Part shown: one piece after another, positions 51,579 through 61,653 of the stretch
Layout: every line of letters begins with the position of its first letter
Numbering within the stretch: position 1 is the first letter of the stretch
NCBI GenBank assembly: GCA_943328505.2
Contig: CALQAH020000003.1
Coordinates: 27,600-91,599, forward strand
Origin: Rhizobium sp. Q54
GTDB lineage: Bacteria; Bacteroidota; Bacteroidia; Flavobacteriales; Flavobacteriaceae
DNA: 64,000 bases
Reading direction: 5' to 3'
The notes under the pieces: generated by a model
Databases searched by the model: none
The model's input: only the letters and a program-made list of their open reading frames with translations
Told to the model about the DNA's origin: nothing
Position numbers and translations under genes: made by a program

Positions 51579-52982
51579 ATGCAAATCACTCCTGAAATAC
51601 TTCAAAAATTAACTGACATACTAGGAGCAGCATTCGTTTTTACCGATCAAGAAACTCGAAATCATTATGGTCACGATGAAACCGAAGATTATGTGTTTCC
51701 GCCAAATGTGGTTTTAAAACCTGCCAATGCTCAGGAGATTGCGGCGATTTTAAAAGTAGCCAACGATTATAAAATCCCAACTACGCCAATTGGCGCAAGA
51801 ACGGGTTTGAGTGGTGGTGCTTTGTGCATTTATCAAGGTATTGGAGTTTCGACGGAACGATTGAATAAAATTATTACAATCGATGAACAAAACCTTCAAG
51901 TTGTTGTAGAACCTGCTGTAATCACTCAAGTTTTACGTGAAGCTGTTGCCGAAAAAGGATTGTTTTATCCACCCGATCCAAGTAGCCAAGGAAGTTGTTG
52001 GATAGGCGGTAACGTCGCCGAAAATGCTGGTGGCGCTCGTGCAGTGAAATATGGTGTGACCAAAGATTATGTTTTAAACCTTGAAGTGGTTTTGCCAACA
52101 GGCGAAATTATATGGACTGGTGCCAATACTTTAAAAAATTCTACAGGTTATAATCTCACTCAATTGATGGTAGGAAGCGAAGGAACACTAGGAATCATTA
52201 CAAAAATTGTGATGAAACTTTTACCAAAAGTGAATCACAATGTCTTGATGTTAGTTCCTTTTTACAATGCAACACAAGCCTGTGAAGCGGTTTCTGCTAT
52301 TTTTAGAGCAGGAATTGTTCCAAGTGCGTTAGAGTTCATGGAACGTGATGCGATTGATTGGACCTTGAAATACAATAGCAATATAAACGTCAATGTCAAT
52401 GAAAAAGTTCAAGCACATTTGTTGATAGAGGTAGATGGAAATTATCCTGAAATTCTCATGCAAGAAGCGGAAAAAATTATGACCGTTTTAGAACAATTTG
52501 AAATAGATGAGGTGCTTTTTGCCGACACGGAAGATCAAAAAAATGCACTTTGGAAAATGCGTCGTTCCGTAGCTGAAGCAGTGAAAGCCAATTCTATTTA
52601 TAAAGAAGAAGATACCGTTGTGCCAAGATATGAATTGCCAAAATTACTTAAAGGGATTAAAGAAATAGGTGCTAAATATGGTTTTAAATCCGTTTGTTAT
52701 GGTCATGCTGGCGATGGAAATCTGCATGTAAACATTATAAAAGGCACTATGTCTGATGAGGATTGGAATACGAAAGTTACCAATGGTATTCGTGAAATAT
52801 TTGAATTAACAGTTGCTTTAAAAGGAACTTTATCCGGAGAACATGGAATTGGTTTGGTTCAAAAAAATTATATGGATATTGCCTTTTCAAAAGTACATTT
52901 GGAACTTTTAGAAAGGATTAAGTTTGTTTTTGATCCCAATAATATTTTAAATCCTGGGAAGATTTTTCCGGACGGTTTATAA
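51579..52982 (+). CDS. FAD-binding oxidase (GlcD-like / lactate-glycolate oxidase)
   Basis: PIGARTGLSGGALC; GGNVAENAGGARAVKYGVTKDYVL; CYGHAGDGNLHVNI; SGEHGIGLVQK. Confidence 0.93.
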   Translation: MQITPEILQKLTDILGAAFVFTDQETRNHYGHDETEDYVFPPNVVLKPANAQEIAAILKVANDYKIPTTPIGARTGLSGGALCIYQGIGVSTERLNKIITIDEQNLQVVVEPAVITQVLREAVAEKGLFYPPDPSSQGSCWIGGNVAENAGGARAVKYGVTKDYVLNLEVVLPTGEIIWTGANTLKNSTGYNLTQLMVGSEGTLGIITKIVMKLLPKVNHNVLMLVPFYNATQACEAVSAIFRAGIVPSALEFMERDAIDWTLKYNSNINVNVNEKVQAHLLIEVDGNYPEILMQEAEKIMTVLEQFEIDEVLFADTEDQKNALWKMRRSVAEAVKANSIYKEEDTVVPRYELPKLLKGIKEIGAKYGFKSVCYGHAGDGNLHVNIIKGTMSDEDWNTKVTNGIREIFELTVALKGTLSGEHGIGLVQKNYMDIAFSKVHLELLERIKFVFDPNNILNPGKIFPDGL

Positions 52983-52991
52983 ACAAAAAAT

Positions 52992-53023
52992 ACCCCCAAA
53001 TAGTGTCTAACTTTTTGGGGGCA
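52992..53023 (+). terminator. Hairpin terminator after glcD-like gene
   Basis: CCCCCAAA-tagtgtctaact-TTTTGGGGG. Confidence 0.6.
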
Positions 53024-53043
53024 GTCTAAATTGGAGGATTTTT

Positions 53044-53154
53044 TTAATCCCTTTTCGGACTATTTTTCTTGTCTCGCTTTTCAGCTTTTTTTTCTTTAGC
53101 CGTTTTTAATGGCTCTTTTTTTACGGTTTTTTTTGCGTCTTGACTTTTTGCCAT
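53044..53154 (-). CDS. Very basic 36-aa small protein
   Basis: MAKSQDAKKTVKKEPLKTAKEKKAEKRDKKNSPKRD; ATG to TAA, below ORF-track cutoff. Confidence 0.55.
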   Translation of the reverse strand: MAKSQDAKKTVKKEPLKTAKEKKAEKRDKKNSPKRD

Positions 53155-53213
53155 GATATGAGTGTTTTAGGTTAGTTTTCCGAATTTATTGTAGTAAAGG
53201 TAAAAAATAAATA

Positions 53214-53795
53214 TTACAGACCCAATTCTTTTTTTATACTTTCGTTAAAAATTGTATCAAAAATTTGCTTTTGATTAGGGTCATCCAAATTGAAAAATTT
53301 CCATTGATTATTTGTGGTTTCATCAAAAACAGCTAAGTAAGTTGACATTTTTTTTACATTAAAACTGTTTCTTTTGGGCTCAAAAATCACAACTTTGGTA
53401 TTATTAATTTCTTGTAACCAAGTGGTTTTTTCAACTACTTTTTCAGGTGATAATTTGTTTTCAAAAAAGTAGCGCATAGGATTGCGGAAGGTAACCACAC
53501 AAAATGATTTTTCCTCTATTTTTCGAATAGGTCCAAATTGAAACGGCACCATTTCCAATTGCAATCGCAAACGGAATTCTTCATTTTGGTGTCTTAAATC
53601 TAGTTTTTCTAACAGTGATTCTTTTCCAATAATTTCTTCTATTTTTGGATAGGAGAGAAGAGCAATGGTCTCAAAATCCATAGTGTAATTGGCTTGGTAA
53701 AGCTGTCGGGTTGCTAACATTAAATTTTCTATAGATTGGCTAAAACCAAACGAAATGGATACAAAAAATAAAATAGCACAGAGTTTTATTTTCAT
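53214..53795 (-). CDS. Exported hypothetical protein
   Basis: Signal peptide MKIKLCAILFFVSISFGFSQS. Confidence 0.65.
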   Translation of the reverse strand: MKIKLCAILFFVSISFGFSQSIENLMLATRQLYQANYTMDFETIALLSYPKIEEIIGKESLLEKLDLRHQNEEFRLRLQLEMVPFQFGPIRKIEEKSFCVVTFRNPMRYFFENKLSPEKVVEKTTWLQEINNTKVVIFEPKRNSFNVKKMSTYLAVFDETTNNQWKFFNLDDPNQKQIFDTIFNESIKKELGL

Positions 53796-53806
53796 TAGAT
53801 ATTTTT

Positions 53807-54196
53807 TTATTGAGCTAAATAGTCTTTCAAAACCGGATCTGAATTTTTAAATGTTGGAGATTGTTCTGTAATGTTAGCGATACGCTTTTTGTTAAGTTTC
53901 AGGGTTACATCTGCTTCTGTAGTGAATAATAATGCAGATAGAAACGGATTATTGATATAGGTTGTTAAAATAGTAAAAGCTTCATCAATGCTGTGATTTT
54001 CGATTATTTCTTCTTGTTGGAATTTGAATTTTAAATTGAATAAAAGTTCATTATCCACTACAATCGTTCTCGTATAAATGTTCATCAATTGGGTGTTTCC
54101 TATCGTTTTTGCCAAGGTTAATTTTGCAAAGGTACCATCGGCTATACTTGCTTTAACACGATTAAAGAAAAGGGTAAAGGTTGGACTATTTGGCAT
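53807..54196 (-). CDS. Conserved hypothetical protein
   Basis: 129-aa ORF, coding-like, adjacent to exported gene. Confidence 0.55.
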   Translation of the reverse strand: MPNSPTFTLFFNRVKASIADGTFAKLTLAKTIGNTQLMNIYTRTIVVDNELLFNLKFKFQQEEIIENHSIDEAFTILTTYINNPFLSALLFTTEADVTLKLNKKRIANITEQSPTFKNSDPVLKDYLAQ

Positions 54197-54251
54197 TTTT
54201 AAGTAGATTTAGTATCGAAGCAAATTTAGAATTTGTTTTTGAAATTCAATC

Positions 54252-54289
54252 AAAAATCCCCAATTGCTTTCACAATCGGGGATTATATT
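54252..54289 (-). terminator. Terminator downstream of secA
   Basis: AATCCCCAATTG-ctttc-ACAATCGGGGATT. Confidence 0.7.
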
Positions 54290-54304
54290 TATTTGTAATG
54301 AAGC

Positions 54305-54350
54305 ACTTCGACAAGCTCAGTGTGACAAAACTGTGAACTGACCACTGAAA
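54305..54350. repeat. Dispersed-type motif CTTCGACAAGCTCAG plus CAGTG/CACTG-rich tail
   Basis: CACTTCGACAAGCTCAGTGTGACAAAACTGTGAACTGACCACTGAAAACT next to secA stop. Confidence 0.5.
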
Positions 54351-54351
54351 A

Positions 54352-57300
54352 CTAAATTAGTACCCATTCGCCATTAGCAATCATGCTCTCGGCTTTTTTG
54401 AATTTCATCGTTTCGGTTTTTCCACTCATTAAGTGTTTAATAGTCACGGTATCGTTACGATTAATTTTGGGTTGATCGCGAACAATGGTTTCTGTAACTT
54501 GACGTTGCTGGGTTTGTCCTGCTTCACGGTTGTCATTTTCACTACTGTGAATTTCGTCTTTACTTTCGGTATAATTCTCTTTTTGACGTACTTGTTTCGC
54601 TTCTTGAATGGTGTTGTTTTGTTGTGGTAAATCGCCTTTAAACAAGAACGAAATCACTTCTTTATTCACACCATTTAGCATATTGCTAAACAATTTAAAA
54701 GCTTCTAATTTATAGATAAGCAATGGATCTTTTTGCTCGTGAACTGCCAATTGCACCGATTGTTTTAGTTCGTCCATTTTGCGTAAATGTTTCTTCCAAG
54801 CTTCATCAACAATGGCTAACGTGATGTTTTTTTCAAAATCGGCAACGAGTTGTTGTCCATTGGAATCGTATGCTTTTTTCAAATCGGTTACCACATTTAA
54901 CGATTTTATTCCATCTGAAAAAGGAACAATAATACGCTCAAATTTGTTGCCTTCTTTTTTATAAACATCGGTTATGATAGGCAGTGCTTCGCGGGCACTT
55001 CTTTCTGTTTTTTCACTATAGTAATCTAGGGCAGCTTTATACACTTTACCCGTGATTTCCATTTCAGAATTTTTTATAAAATCGTTTTCCGAAATGGGAG
55101 AAGTGATGGAGAAATAACGAATTAACTCGAATTCAAAATTTTTGAAATCATTAGAACCTTTATTTTCTTCAACGATCAATTCGCAAGTATCGTACATCAT
55201 GTTGGCGATGTCTAATTTCAAACGCTCACCGTGTAAGGCATGACGACGACGTTTGTAGATTACTTCACGTTGTGCATTCATTACATCGTCATATTCCAAT
55301 AATCGTTTACGGGTTCCGAAGTTGTTTTCTTCTACTTTTTTCTGTGCTCGCTCAATCGATTTTGTCATCATCGAATGTTGGATAACCTCACCTTCTTTTA
55401 AGCCCATTCGGTCCATTATTTTGGCTACTCTGTCCGAACCAAACAAACGCATTAAATTATCTTCAAGAGAAACATAAAATTGAGAACTTCCAGGATCACC
55501 TTGACGACCTGCACGACCTCGTAACTGACGGTCAACACGACGTGAATCATGACGTTCCGTGCCAATAATTGCCAAGCCACCAGCTGCTTTTACTTCTGGG
55601 GAAAGTTTGATATCGGTTCCACGACCTGCCATGTTGGTTGCAATGGTTACCACTCCCGATTTTCCAGCTTCTTCAACTATTTGTGCTTCTTGCTTGTGCA
55701 TTTTGGCATTCAAAACATTGTGAGCTACGCCACGCATTTTCAACATTCGGCTTAACAATTCTGAAATTTCTACCGATGTGGTTCCAATTAAAACAGGTCT
55801 TCCTGCTTGCGATAATTGTGTAACATCTTCGATAACAGCGTTGAATTTTTCACGAACCGAACGGTAAATTAAATCTTCTTTATCAATTCTAGACATACCA
55901 CGATTGGTCGGAATTTCTACAACATCTAATTTGTAAATTTGCCAAAGTTCACCCGCTTCTGTTACCGCAGTTCCTGTCATACCAGCCAATTTGCTGTACA
56001 TACGGAAATAGTTTTGAAGCGTTATAGTGGCAAAGGTTTGTGTTGCCGCTTCAATAGTAACTTGCTCTTTTGCTTCAATAGCTTGATGCAATCCGTCTGA
56101 ATAACGACGACCGTCCATGATACGTCCCGTTTGCTCATCTACAATAAGAATTTTATTGTCCATGATTACATATTCTACATCTTTTTCAAAAAGCGTATAG
56201 GCTTTTAAAAGTTGTGTTAGCGTGTGTATTCTTTCGCTTTTGATACCAAAATCTTGGAATAATTTTTCTTTGGCATCCGCTTCTTTATCTTTTTCAAGGT
56301 TTTGTTTTTCGATTATGGCAATTTCTGTTCCAATATCTGGAAGTACGAAGAAATTTTCATCGGTATCTTGAGACAAGAATTTAATTCCGTTATCGGACAA
56401 TTCCACTTGATTATTTTTTTCTTCAATAACAAAATACAAAGCTTCGTCTACTTCCGGCATTTTACGGTTGTTGTCCGACATGTATTCATTTTCAGTTTTT
56501 TGTAGTAATTGCTTAACGCCTTCTTCACTCAAAAATTTGATTAGCGCTTTGTTTTTAGGCAAACTTCTGTAAGCTCTCAACAATTGAAAACCACCGTCTT
56601 TGGTGTTGCCTTCTTTGATTAATCGCTTGGCTTCCGTTAAAAATCCATTGGATAGCTGGCGTTGTAAATTAACAAGATTTTCAATTTTCGGTTTCAATTC
56701 GTTAAACTCGTGACGATCCCCTTGTGGCACCGGACCAGAAATAATTAAAGGTGTTCTGGCATCATCAATTAAAACCGAATCCACTTCATCCACAATCGCA
56801 TAATTATGTTTTCGTTGCACTAAATCGTCTGGAGAATGGGCCATATTATCTCTCAAGTAGTCAAAACCAAATTCGTTATTGGTGCCATAAGTAATATCTG
56901 CCTCGTAGGCTTTTCTTCTGGCATCCGAATTGGGTTGGTGATTGTCTATACAATCCACTGTCAATCCATGAAATTCAAATAATGGCGCTTTCCAGGTGCT
57001 ATCACGTTTTGCCAAGTAGTCATTCACGGTAACAAGGTGAACGCCATTTCCTGTCAAAGCATTTAAATACAAAGGCAATGTTGCAACCAACGTTTTTCCT
57101 TCACCTGTTTGCATTTCAGAAATTTTTCCTTCGTGCAATACAATTCCGCCAATTAACTGAACATCATAATGTATCATGTCCCAAGTGATTTCTTTACCTG
57201 CGGCATTCCATGTATTAGCCCAATTGGCCTCGTCTCCAACTAAAGTGATGTAGGATTTGGTAGCCGAAAGCTCTCTGTCTTTTGGTGTTGCAGTAACCGT

Positions 57301-57687
57301 AATGGAAGTGTTTTCTTTGAATCGTCTTGCGGTTTCTTTAACAACGGCAAAAGCTTCAGGGAGAATTTCTAAGAGCACTTTTTCCGAAATTTCGTAAGCG
57401 TCTTTTTCTAATGCGTCAATGGCATTATAAATTTCTTCTCTTTGATCGATATCAGACGTGTTTTCGGCTTCTGCTTTTTTAGCGGCAATTTCCTCATCTT
57501 GTTTGGATCTTGCTTGCTTTATTTTTTCTTTAAACGCTCCAGTTTTAGCTCTCAATTCATCGTGAGAAAGTGCGGCAATTGTTGGTTCTAAAGCTTTTAT
57601 TTTAGTAATGTAAGGTTGAGTTGCTTTAACGTCTTTTTGAGATTTATCGCCTACAAAAGCTTTTAGGATACTATTTATGAAACTCAT
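54352..57687 (-). CDS. secA: Preprotein translocase subunit SecA
   Basis: [64 protein letters not shown]. Confidence 0.98.
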   Translation of the reverse strand: MSFINSILKAFVGDKSQKDVKATQPYITKIKALEPTIAALSHDELRAKTGAFKEKIKQARSKQDEEIAAKKAEAENTSDIDQREEIYNAIDALEKDAYEISEKVLLEILPEAFAVVKETARRFKENTSITVTATPKDRELSATKSYITLVGDEANWANTWNAAGKEITWDMIHYDVQLIGGIVLHEGKISEMQTGEGKTLVATLPLYLNALTGNGVHLVTVNDYLAKRDSTWKAPLFEFHGLTVDCIDNHQPNSDARRKAYEADITYGTNNEFGFDYLRDNMAHSPDDLVQRKHNYAIVDEVDSVLIDDARTPLIISGPVPQGDRHEFNELKPKIENLVNLQRQLSNGFLTEAKRLIKEGNTKDGGFQLLRAYRSLPKNKALIKFLSEEGVKQLLQKTENEYMSDNNRKMPEVDEALYFVIEEKNNQVELSDNGIKFLSQDTDENFFVLPDIGTEIAIIEKQNLEKDKEADAKEKLFQDFGIKSERIHTLTQLLKAYTLFEKDVEYVIMDNKILIVDEQTGRIMDGRRYSDGLHQAIEAKEQVTIEAATQTFATITLQNYFRMYSKLAGMTGTAVTEAGELWQIYKLDVVEIPTNRGMSRIDKEDLIYRSVREKFNAVIEDVTQLSQAGRPVLIGTTSVEISELLSRMLKMRGVAHNVLNAKMHKQEAQIVEEAGKSGVVTIATNMAGRGTDIKLSPEVKAAGGLAIIGTERHDSRRVDRQLRGRAGRQGDPGSSQFYVSLEDNLMRLFGSDRVAKIMDRMGLKEGEVIQHSMMTKSIERAQKKVEENNFGTRKRLLEYDDVMNAQREVIYKRRRHALHGERLKLDIANMMYDTCELIVEENKGSNDFKNFEFELIRYFSITSPISENDFIKNSEMEITGKVYKAALDYYSEKTERSAREALPIITDVYKKEGNKFERIIVPFSDGIKSLNVVTDLKKAYDSNGQQLVADFEKNITLAIVDEAWKKHLRKMDELKQSVQLAVHEQKDPLLIYKLEAFKLFSNMLNGVNKEVISFLFKGDLPQQNNTIQEAKQVRQKENYTESKDEIHSSENDNREAGQTQQRQVTETIVRDQPKINRNDTVTIKHLMSGKTETMKFKKAESMIANGEWVLI

Positions 57688-57790
57688 AATGGTTTATTTA
57701 TATTTTTTTAAAGTCCCGAAACTTCGGGATGCAAATTTAAACAAAAAAAAAGCCCCAATAGGACTTTTCTCTGTTGTTGTAATTTATTTT

Positions 57791-58012
57791 TTAATATTCA
57801 TCCTCGTTCCAAAGATAATCTTCGTCTGTAGGATAATCTGGCCAAATTTCTTCCATTGATTCATATATTTCTCCTTCATCTTCTATTGATTGAAGATTTT
57901 CAACAACTTCAAGTGGCGCACCAGCTCGAATTGCGTAGTCAATAAGTTCATCTTTGGTTGCTGGCCAAGGGGCATCACTTAAATAGGATGCTAATTCTAA
58001 TGTCCAATACAT
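57791..58012 (-). CDS. DUF2795 family protein
   Basis: MYWTLELASYLSDAPWPATKDELIDYAIRAGAPLEVVENLQSI. Confidence 0.82.
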   Translation of the reverse strand: MYWTLELASYLSDAPWPATKDELIDYAIRAGAPLEVVENLQSIEDEGEIYESMEEIWPDYPTDEDYLWNEDEY

Positions 58013-58111
58013 CTGCTTAGATTTTTAATTCAATGCAAAAATAAATTTATTACTTAAAAAGTCAAGTTTTTTTTGAATTATTTTCAATTATGTTTAAGAA
58101 CGTTTTTTTTT

Positions 58112-58253
58112 TAGTGTTCAGTGTTCAGCAATTAGTGCTCAGTATTGTTTATAAAACAACTAGTTACTTCATGAAATTGAAATTCAAAATAATGTTTTAA
58201 ATTCTTATTTTTTTACTGATCACTGAATACTGATCACTGAACACTGAACACTA
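58112..58253. repeat. 17-bp perfect inverted repeat with internal degenerate CAGTRTTCAGTG copies
   Basis: TAGTGTTCAGTGTTCAG (58112-58128) / CTGAACACTGAACACTA (58237-58253). Confidence 0.9.
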
Positions 58254-58820
58254 TTTCCTCGGAATCCACTTCACTTCCTCAGCGTTCAGGTCAAATGACA
58301 ACTTCCGTGCCAAGACAAAAAGATAGTCAGAAAGTCGGTTTAAGTATTTAATTACCATTTCATCCGTTGGGTCAATTTCATGTAAATGTACTGCTAATCG
58401 CTCTGCTCTGCGGCAAACGCATCTTGCAATATGACAATATGACACGGTAGTATGTCCGCCAGGCAAAACAAAATGTGTCATTTGCGGAAGAGATTCTTCC
58501 ATAGTGTCAATTTCTTTTTCAAGCAATTCAATATCACTTTCAATGATTCCTAGTTTTTGTAAACGAGGTTGCCCATTTTTTAATTTTTCTTTTTCGGGTG
58601 GCGTTGCTAAAATAGCGCCAACGGTAAACAATCGGTCTTGAATTTCGATTAATATATTTTTATACAAAACATTCATATTTTGGTCACGAATAAGTCCAAT
58701 GTATGAATTTAATTCATCAACAGTTCCATAACTTTCGATACGAATATGGTTTTTTGCAACCCGTGTGCCGCCAAATAGAGAGGTTGTTCCTGTATCGCCA
58801 GTTTTTGTATATACTTTCAT
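58251..58820 (-). CDS. Cob(I)alamin adenosyltransferase, PduO type
   Basis: KVYTKTGDTGTTSLFGGTRVAKNHIRIESYGTVDELNSYIGLI; CRRAERLAVHL. Confidence 0.95.
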   Translation of the reverse strand: MKVYTKTGDTGTTSLFGGTRVAKNHIRIESYGTVDELNSYIGLIRDQNMNVLYKNILIEIQDRLFTVGAILATPPEKEKLKNGQPRLQKLGIIESDIELLEKEIDTMEESLPQMTHFVLPGGHTTVSYCHIARCVCRRAERLAVHLHEIDPTDEMVIKYLNRLSDYLFVLARKLSFDLNAEEVKWIPRK

Positions 58821-58834
58821 TTTAAAGTTTTTTT

Positions 58835-58903
58835 GGTTATTCGGTTATTCGGTTATTTGTTAATTTGATTATCGAATAACCAAATTAACAAATTACCAAA
58901 TTA
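58835..58903. repeat. GGTTATTCG quasi-repeat / inverted repeat block
   Basis: GGTTATTCGGTTATTCGGTTATTTGTTAATTTG...CGAATAACCAAATTAACAAATTACCAAATTAAC. Confidence 0.8.
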
Positions 58904-58904
58904 A

Positions 58905-59591
58905 CTATTTTGAAGTATCACTTTCAATCATTCCATCTTTTAAACGAATAATTCTGTGGGCATATTTTGCAATGTCTTCTTCGTGAGTTACAAGAATTAC
59001 AGTATTTCCATTGGCATGAATATCGCCAAAAAGCTTCATGATTTCTACCGAAGTTTTACTGTCTAAATTTCCTGTAGGTTCATCGGCAAGGATGATAGAG
59101 GGTTTGTTTACCAATGCTCTAGCAATAGCAACACGTTGACGTTGTCCACCAGAAAGCTGATTCGGTTGGTGATCCATTCTGTCGTCAAGACCAACCTGAG
59201 TAAGCACTTCGGTCGCTCTTATACTTCTTTCCGATTTGGAATAACCAGCATAAATCATGGGTAGGGCAACATTGTCTAAAGCAGTTGTTCTAGGCAATAA
59301 ATTAAAGGTTTGAAAAACGAAACCAATTTCTTTATTTCGAATTTCTGCCAAATCATCATCGTGCATTTGACTCACATCTTTGTTGTTTAAAATATAAGTT
59401 CCCGATGTAGGAGTGTCTAAACAACCTAAAAGGTTCATCAATGTTGATTTTCCAGAACCTGATGGTCCCATTAAGGCTACATATTCTCCTTTATTGATTT
59501 CTAAATCGATGCCTTTTAACACATAAACGATTTCATTTCCTAGAATAAAATCTCGTTTAATGTTGCTTATTTTGATTAATGGATTTGCCAT
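58905..59591 (-). CDS. ABC transporter ATP-binding protein (LolD/MacB-like)
   Basis: [56 protein letters not shown]. Confidence 0.95.
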   Translation of the reverse strand: MANPLIKISNIKRDFILGNEIVYVLKGIDLEINKGEYVALMGPSGSGKSTLMNLLGCLDTPTSGTYILNNKDVSQMHDDDLAEIRNKEIGFVFQTFNLLPRTTALDNVALPMIYAGYSKSERSIRATEVLTQVGLDDRMDHQPNQLSGGQRQRVAIARALVNKPSIILADEPTGNLDSKTSVEIMKLFGDIHANGNTVILVTHEEDIAKYAHRIIRLKDGMIESDTSK

Positions 59592-59631
59592 TTTGATGGT
59601 ATGATAGTATTAAAATAGTAATTTTTTTAAG

Positions 59632-60702
59632 CTAAATCATAAGTAGTGTAAAAGTATTTTTTGTTACAGTTTTTACGATGATTTCTTGAGTCTTAGCGGG
59701 TAAGACCACCCTTTTTATGATCGCTTTAATAGTGGTTATGTTTAGTGGAAATTCCAAGAAAACATGAAGCATACTCAAGAAAAACAAAGCGGACAATCCG
59801 ACTTTATAATCATACCAATATAAAAACACACTTGAGGACCAAATGATTAAAATTATGGCGATTCTTGTTTTTGAAATATTTCTATTCCAGCCAATTATCG
59901 ATGTTTTGGAGAACCAATTCAAATAATGATACGTATAACAAAAGGCAATAAATATTTGAATTTTTATACCACTCGATGAAATTAAATGAAACTGACTACT
60001 ATTCACATCATTAAATAAATTGGAAATAGAATAATTTAAATTAACCATTCCAGAGGCAACATAATATTCTTGAATTGTTGTTGAAAATAGATAGGAGTCG
60101 GCATTAATATTTAAAAACGCAATTACAAAAGGGCAAAGAATCATTAAACCTATTGCAATACTACCAAATTTGTTTTTGGAACCCATGGTCCCGAAAATCA
60201 TGAATAAAAGGGCGAACACATAAACGTGAATAATTGTTGGTAAAAAAATACCCACCATAATTACTGAAAAGGTAAACTGAGTTAAAATAAAATTAGCGAT
60301 TGCAATGCAAAAAAGTAAATAGATAATTAGGGTCTTTACTTTTTGAATGTATATCAAACCTATGGATAAAAGAAAAGTAATGAGTACAATATTGTTTTTG
60401 TATTTTGAGATTGAAATGCCAAGTTTTTTGAAAAAAGCAATCTCATTGATGTGATTTAGATAGGGCAAGGTCAACAAAGAAGGAATAGAAATTAGGATAC
60501 AAAAAAGTAAAAAGAGCATGACCCATTTCTTGGTATGAACAAAGTATTTTTTTTTATCTAACCAACTAATTTCAGTTGCATAATGTAATGGTCCTAAAAC
60601 GGCATAAGAAAACAAAAACAATTCAAACGGCAGATAATACGCTACAACGAGTGAGATAAGTATCAAAAAAATATTTAAAGCATCAATGTTTTTGGCATTC
60701 AT
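59632..60702 (-). CDS. Polytopic membrane protein, unknown function
   Basis: 356 aa, many TM segments; histidines in GPLHYATE, TYHYLNWFSK, MLHVFLEFP. Confidence 0.75.
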   Translation of the reverse strand: MNAKNIDALNIFLILISLVVAYYLPFELFLFSYAVLGPLHYATEISWLDKKKYFVHTKKWVMLFLLFCILISIPSLLTLPYLNHINEIAFFKKLGISISKYKNNIVLITFLLSIGLIYIQKVKTLIIYLLFCIAIANFILTQFTFSVIMVGIFLPTIIHVYVFALLFMIFGTMGSKNKFGSIAIGLMILCPFVIAFLNINADSYLFSTTIQEYYVASGMVNLNYSISNLFNDVNSSQFHLISSSGIKIQIFIAFCYTYHYLNWFSKTSIIGWNRNISKTRIAIILIIWSSSVFLYWYDYKVGLSALFFLSMLHVFLEFPLNITTIKAIIKRVVLPAKTQEIIVKTVTKNTFTLLMI

Positions 60703-60773
60703 GAACTAATTCAATTTAAAGTTAGGTATAAATATATTAAAATATCTGAAAAGAGAAGGAAGTAAATTTAAAA

Positions 60774-61553
60774 TTACACTCGAATCACAAAATGATCTTT
60801 CTTTTGTTCCCTTCTAAAGAACACCAATCCCCATTGAAAAGTGTCAATAGTAACTTTAACTTTTGGATGGTTTTTTATGATTTCCCACGCTGCTTCCATG
60901 TCAGCCGACCAATGAATGTCGTCAAAAATCCAAATGGTTTCGTTAGAAATAGTTGGTAATAGTAATTCAAAATAGTCTAAGGTAGCTTTTTTGGAATGAT
61001 TGCCGTCAAAATAAATTAGTTGATAGTGCTCGGTGTTCGGTTGGCAGTTTTTGAGATACTTTGAAAATTCAGTGGTCACAAATTCAATGTTTTCAAGATT
61101 TTGCAATTGCAATTGATTTTTTGCAATTGACAGAGTATTTGAGCAACCTTCCAAAGTAATTATTTTGGATTTTGGATTTCCTAAGGAAAGGGCAGAAGTA
61201 GCTAATCCTAAAGAAGTTCCAATTTCTAAAATGGAAGTTGGTTGAAAATAAGTAACAATTCGATATAATAATTCAGCCCGTTTAGTAGAAATTCCAGCCG
61301 TTTTTGCAATTTTCGAGACTTGTCGGGTATTCGATTTGAACACTTTTGAACCAGCTCCAAAATCGGTAACTTCAATGGTGTTTTTATTTTCTAAAAGCGA
61401 GTTTCGATAGTTTTTTAGAAGGGTATATTCAGCATGCGATTTGGAATCGTAAAAGCATTTTGTCACCAAATCAAACACAAATGGCGAATGGACTCCGTGT
61501 TCGTTTTTGGAGTTCCAAAGGAATTTTATATAGGATTTTATGCTGTGTACCAT
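60774..61553 (-). CDS. Class I SAM-dependent methyltransferase
   Basis: ILEIGTSLGLATSALSLGNPKSKIITLEG; YFDGNHSKKATLDYFELL. Confidence 0.88.
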   Translation of the reverse strand: MVHSIKSYIKFLWNSKNEHGVHSPFVFDLVTKCFYDSKSHAEYTLLKNYRNSLLENKNTIEVTDFGAGSKVFKSNTRQVSKIAKTAGISTKRAELLYRIVTYFQPTSILEIGTSLGLATSALSLGNPKSKIITLEGCSNTLSIAKNQLQLQNLENIEFVTTEFSKYLKNCQPNTEHYQLIYFDGNHSKKATLDYFELLLPTISNETIWIFDDIHWSADMEAAWEIIKNHPKVKVTIDTFQWGLVFFRREQKKDHFVIRV

Positions 61554-61561
61554 TTATTTTT

Positions 61562-61650
61562 TGTTACACAGAGATTAACGGAGTTTCAGTGGAAATTCAT
61601 GGAGTTTTTTTTCTGTGTATCTCTTTTTTCTCTGTGCGTCTCTGTGAAAT
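61562..61650. repeat. CTCTGTG quasi-repeat block
   Basis: TTACACAGAGATTAACGGAG...TTCTGTGTATCTCTTTTTTCTCTGTGCGTCTCTGTGAAAT. Confidence 0.75.
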
Positions 61651-61653
61651 AAT

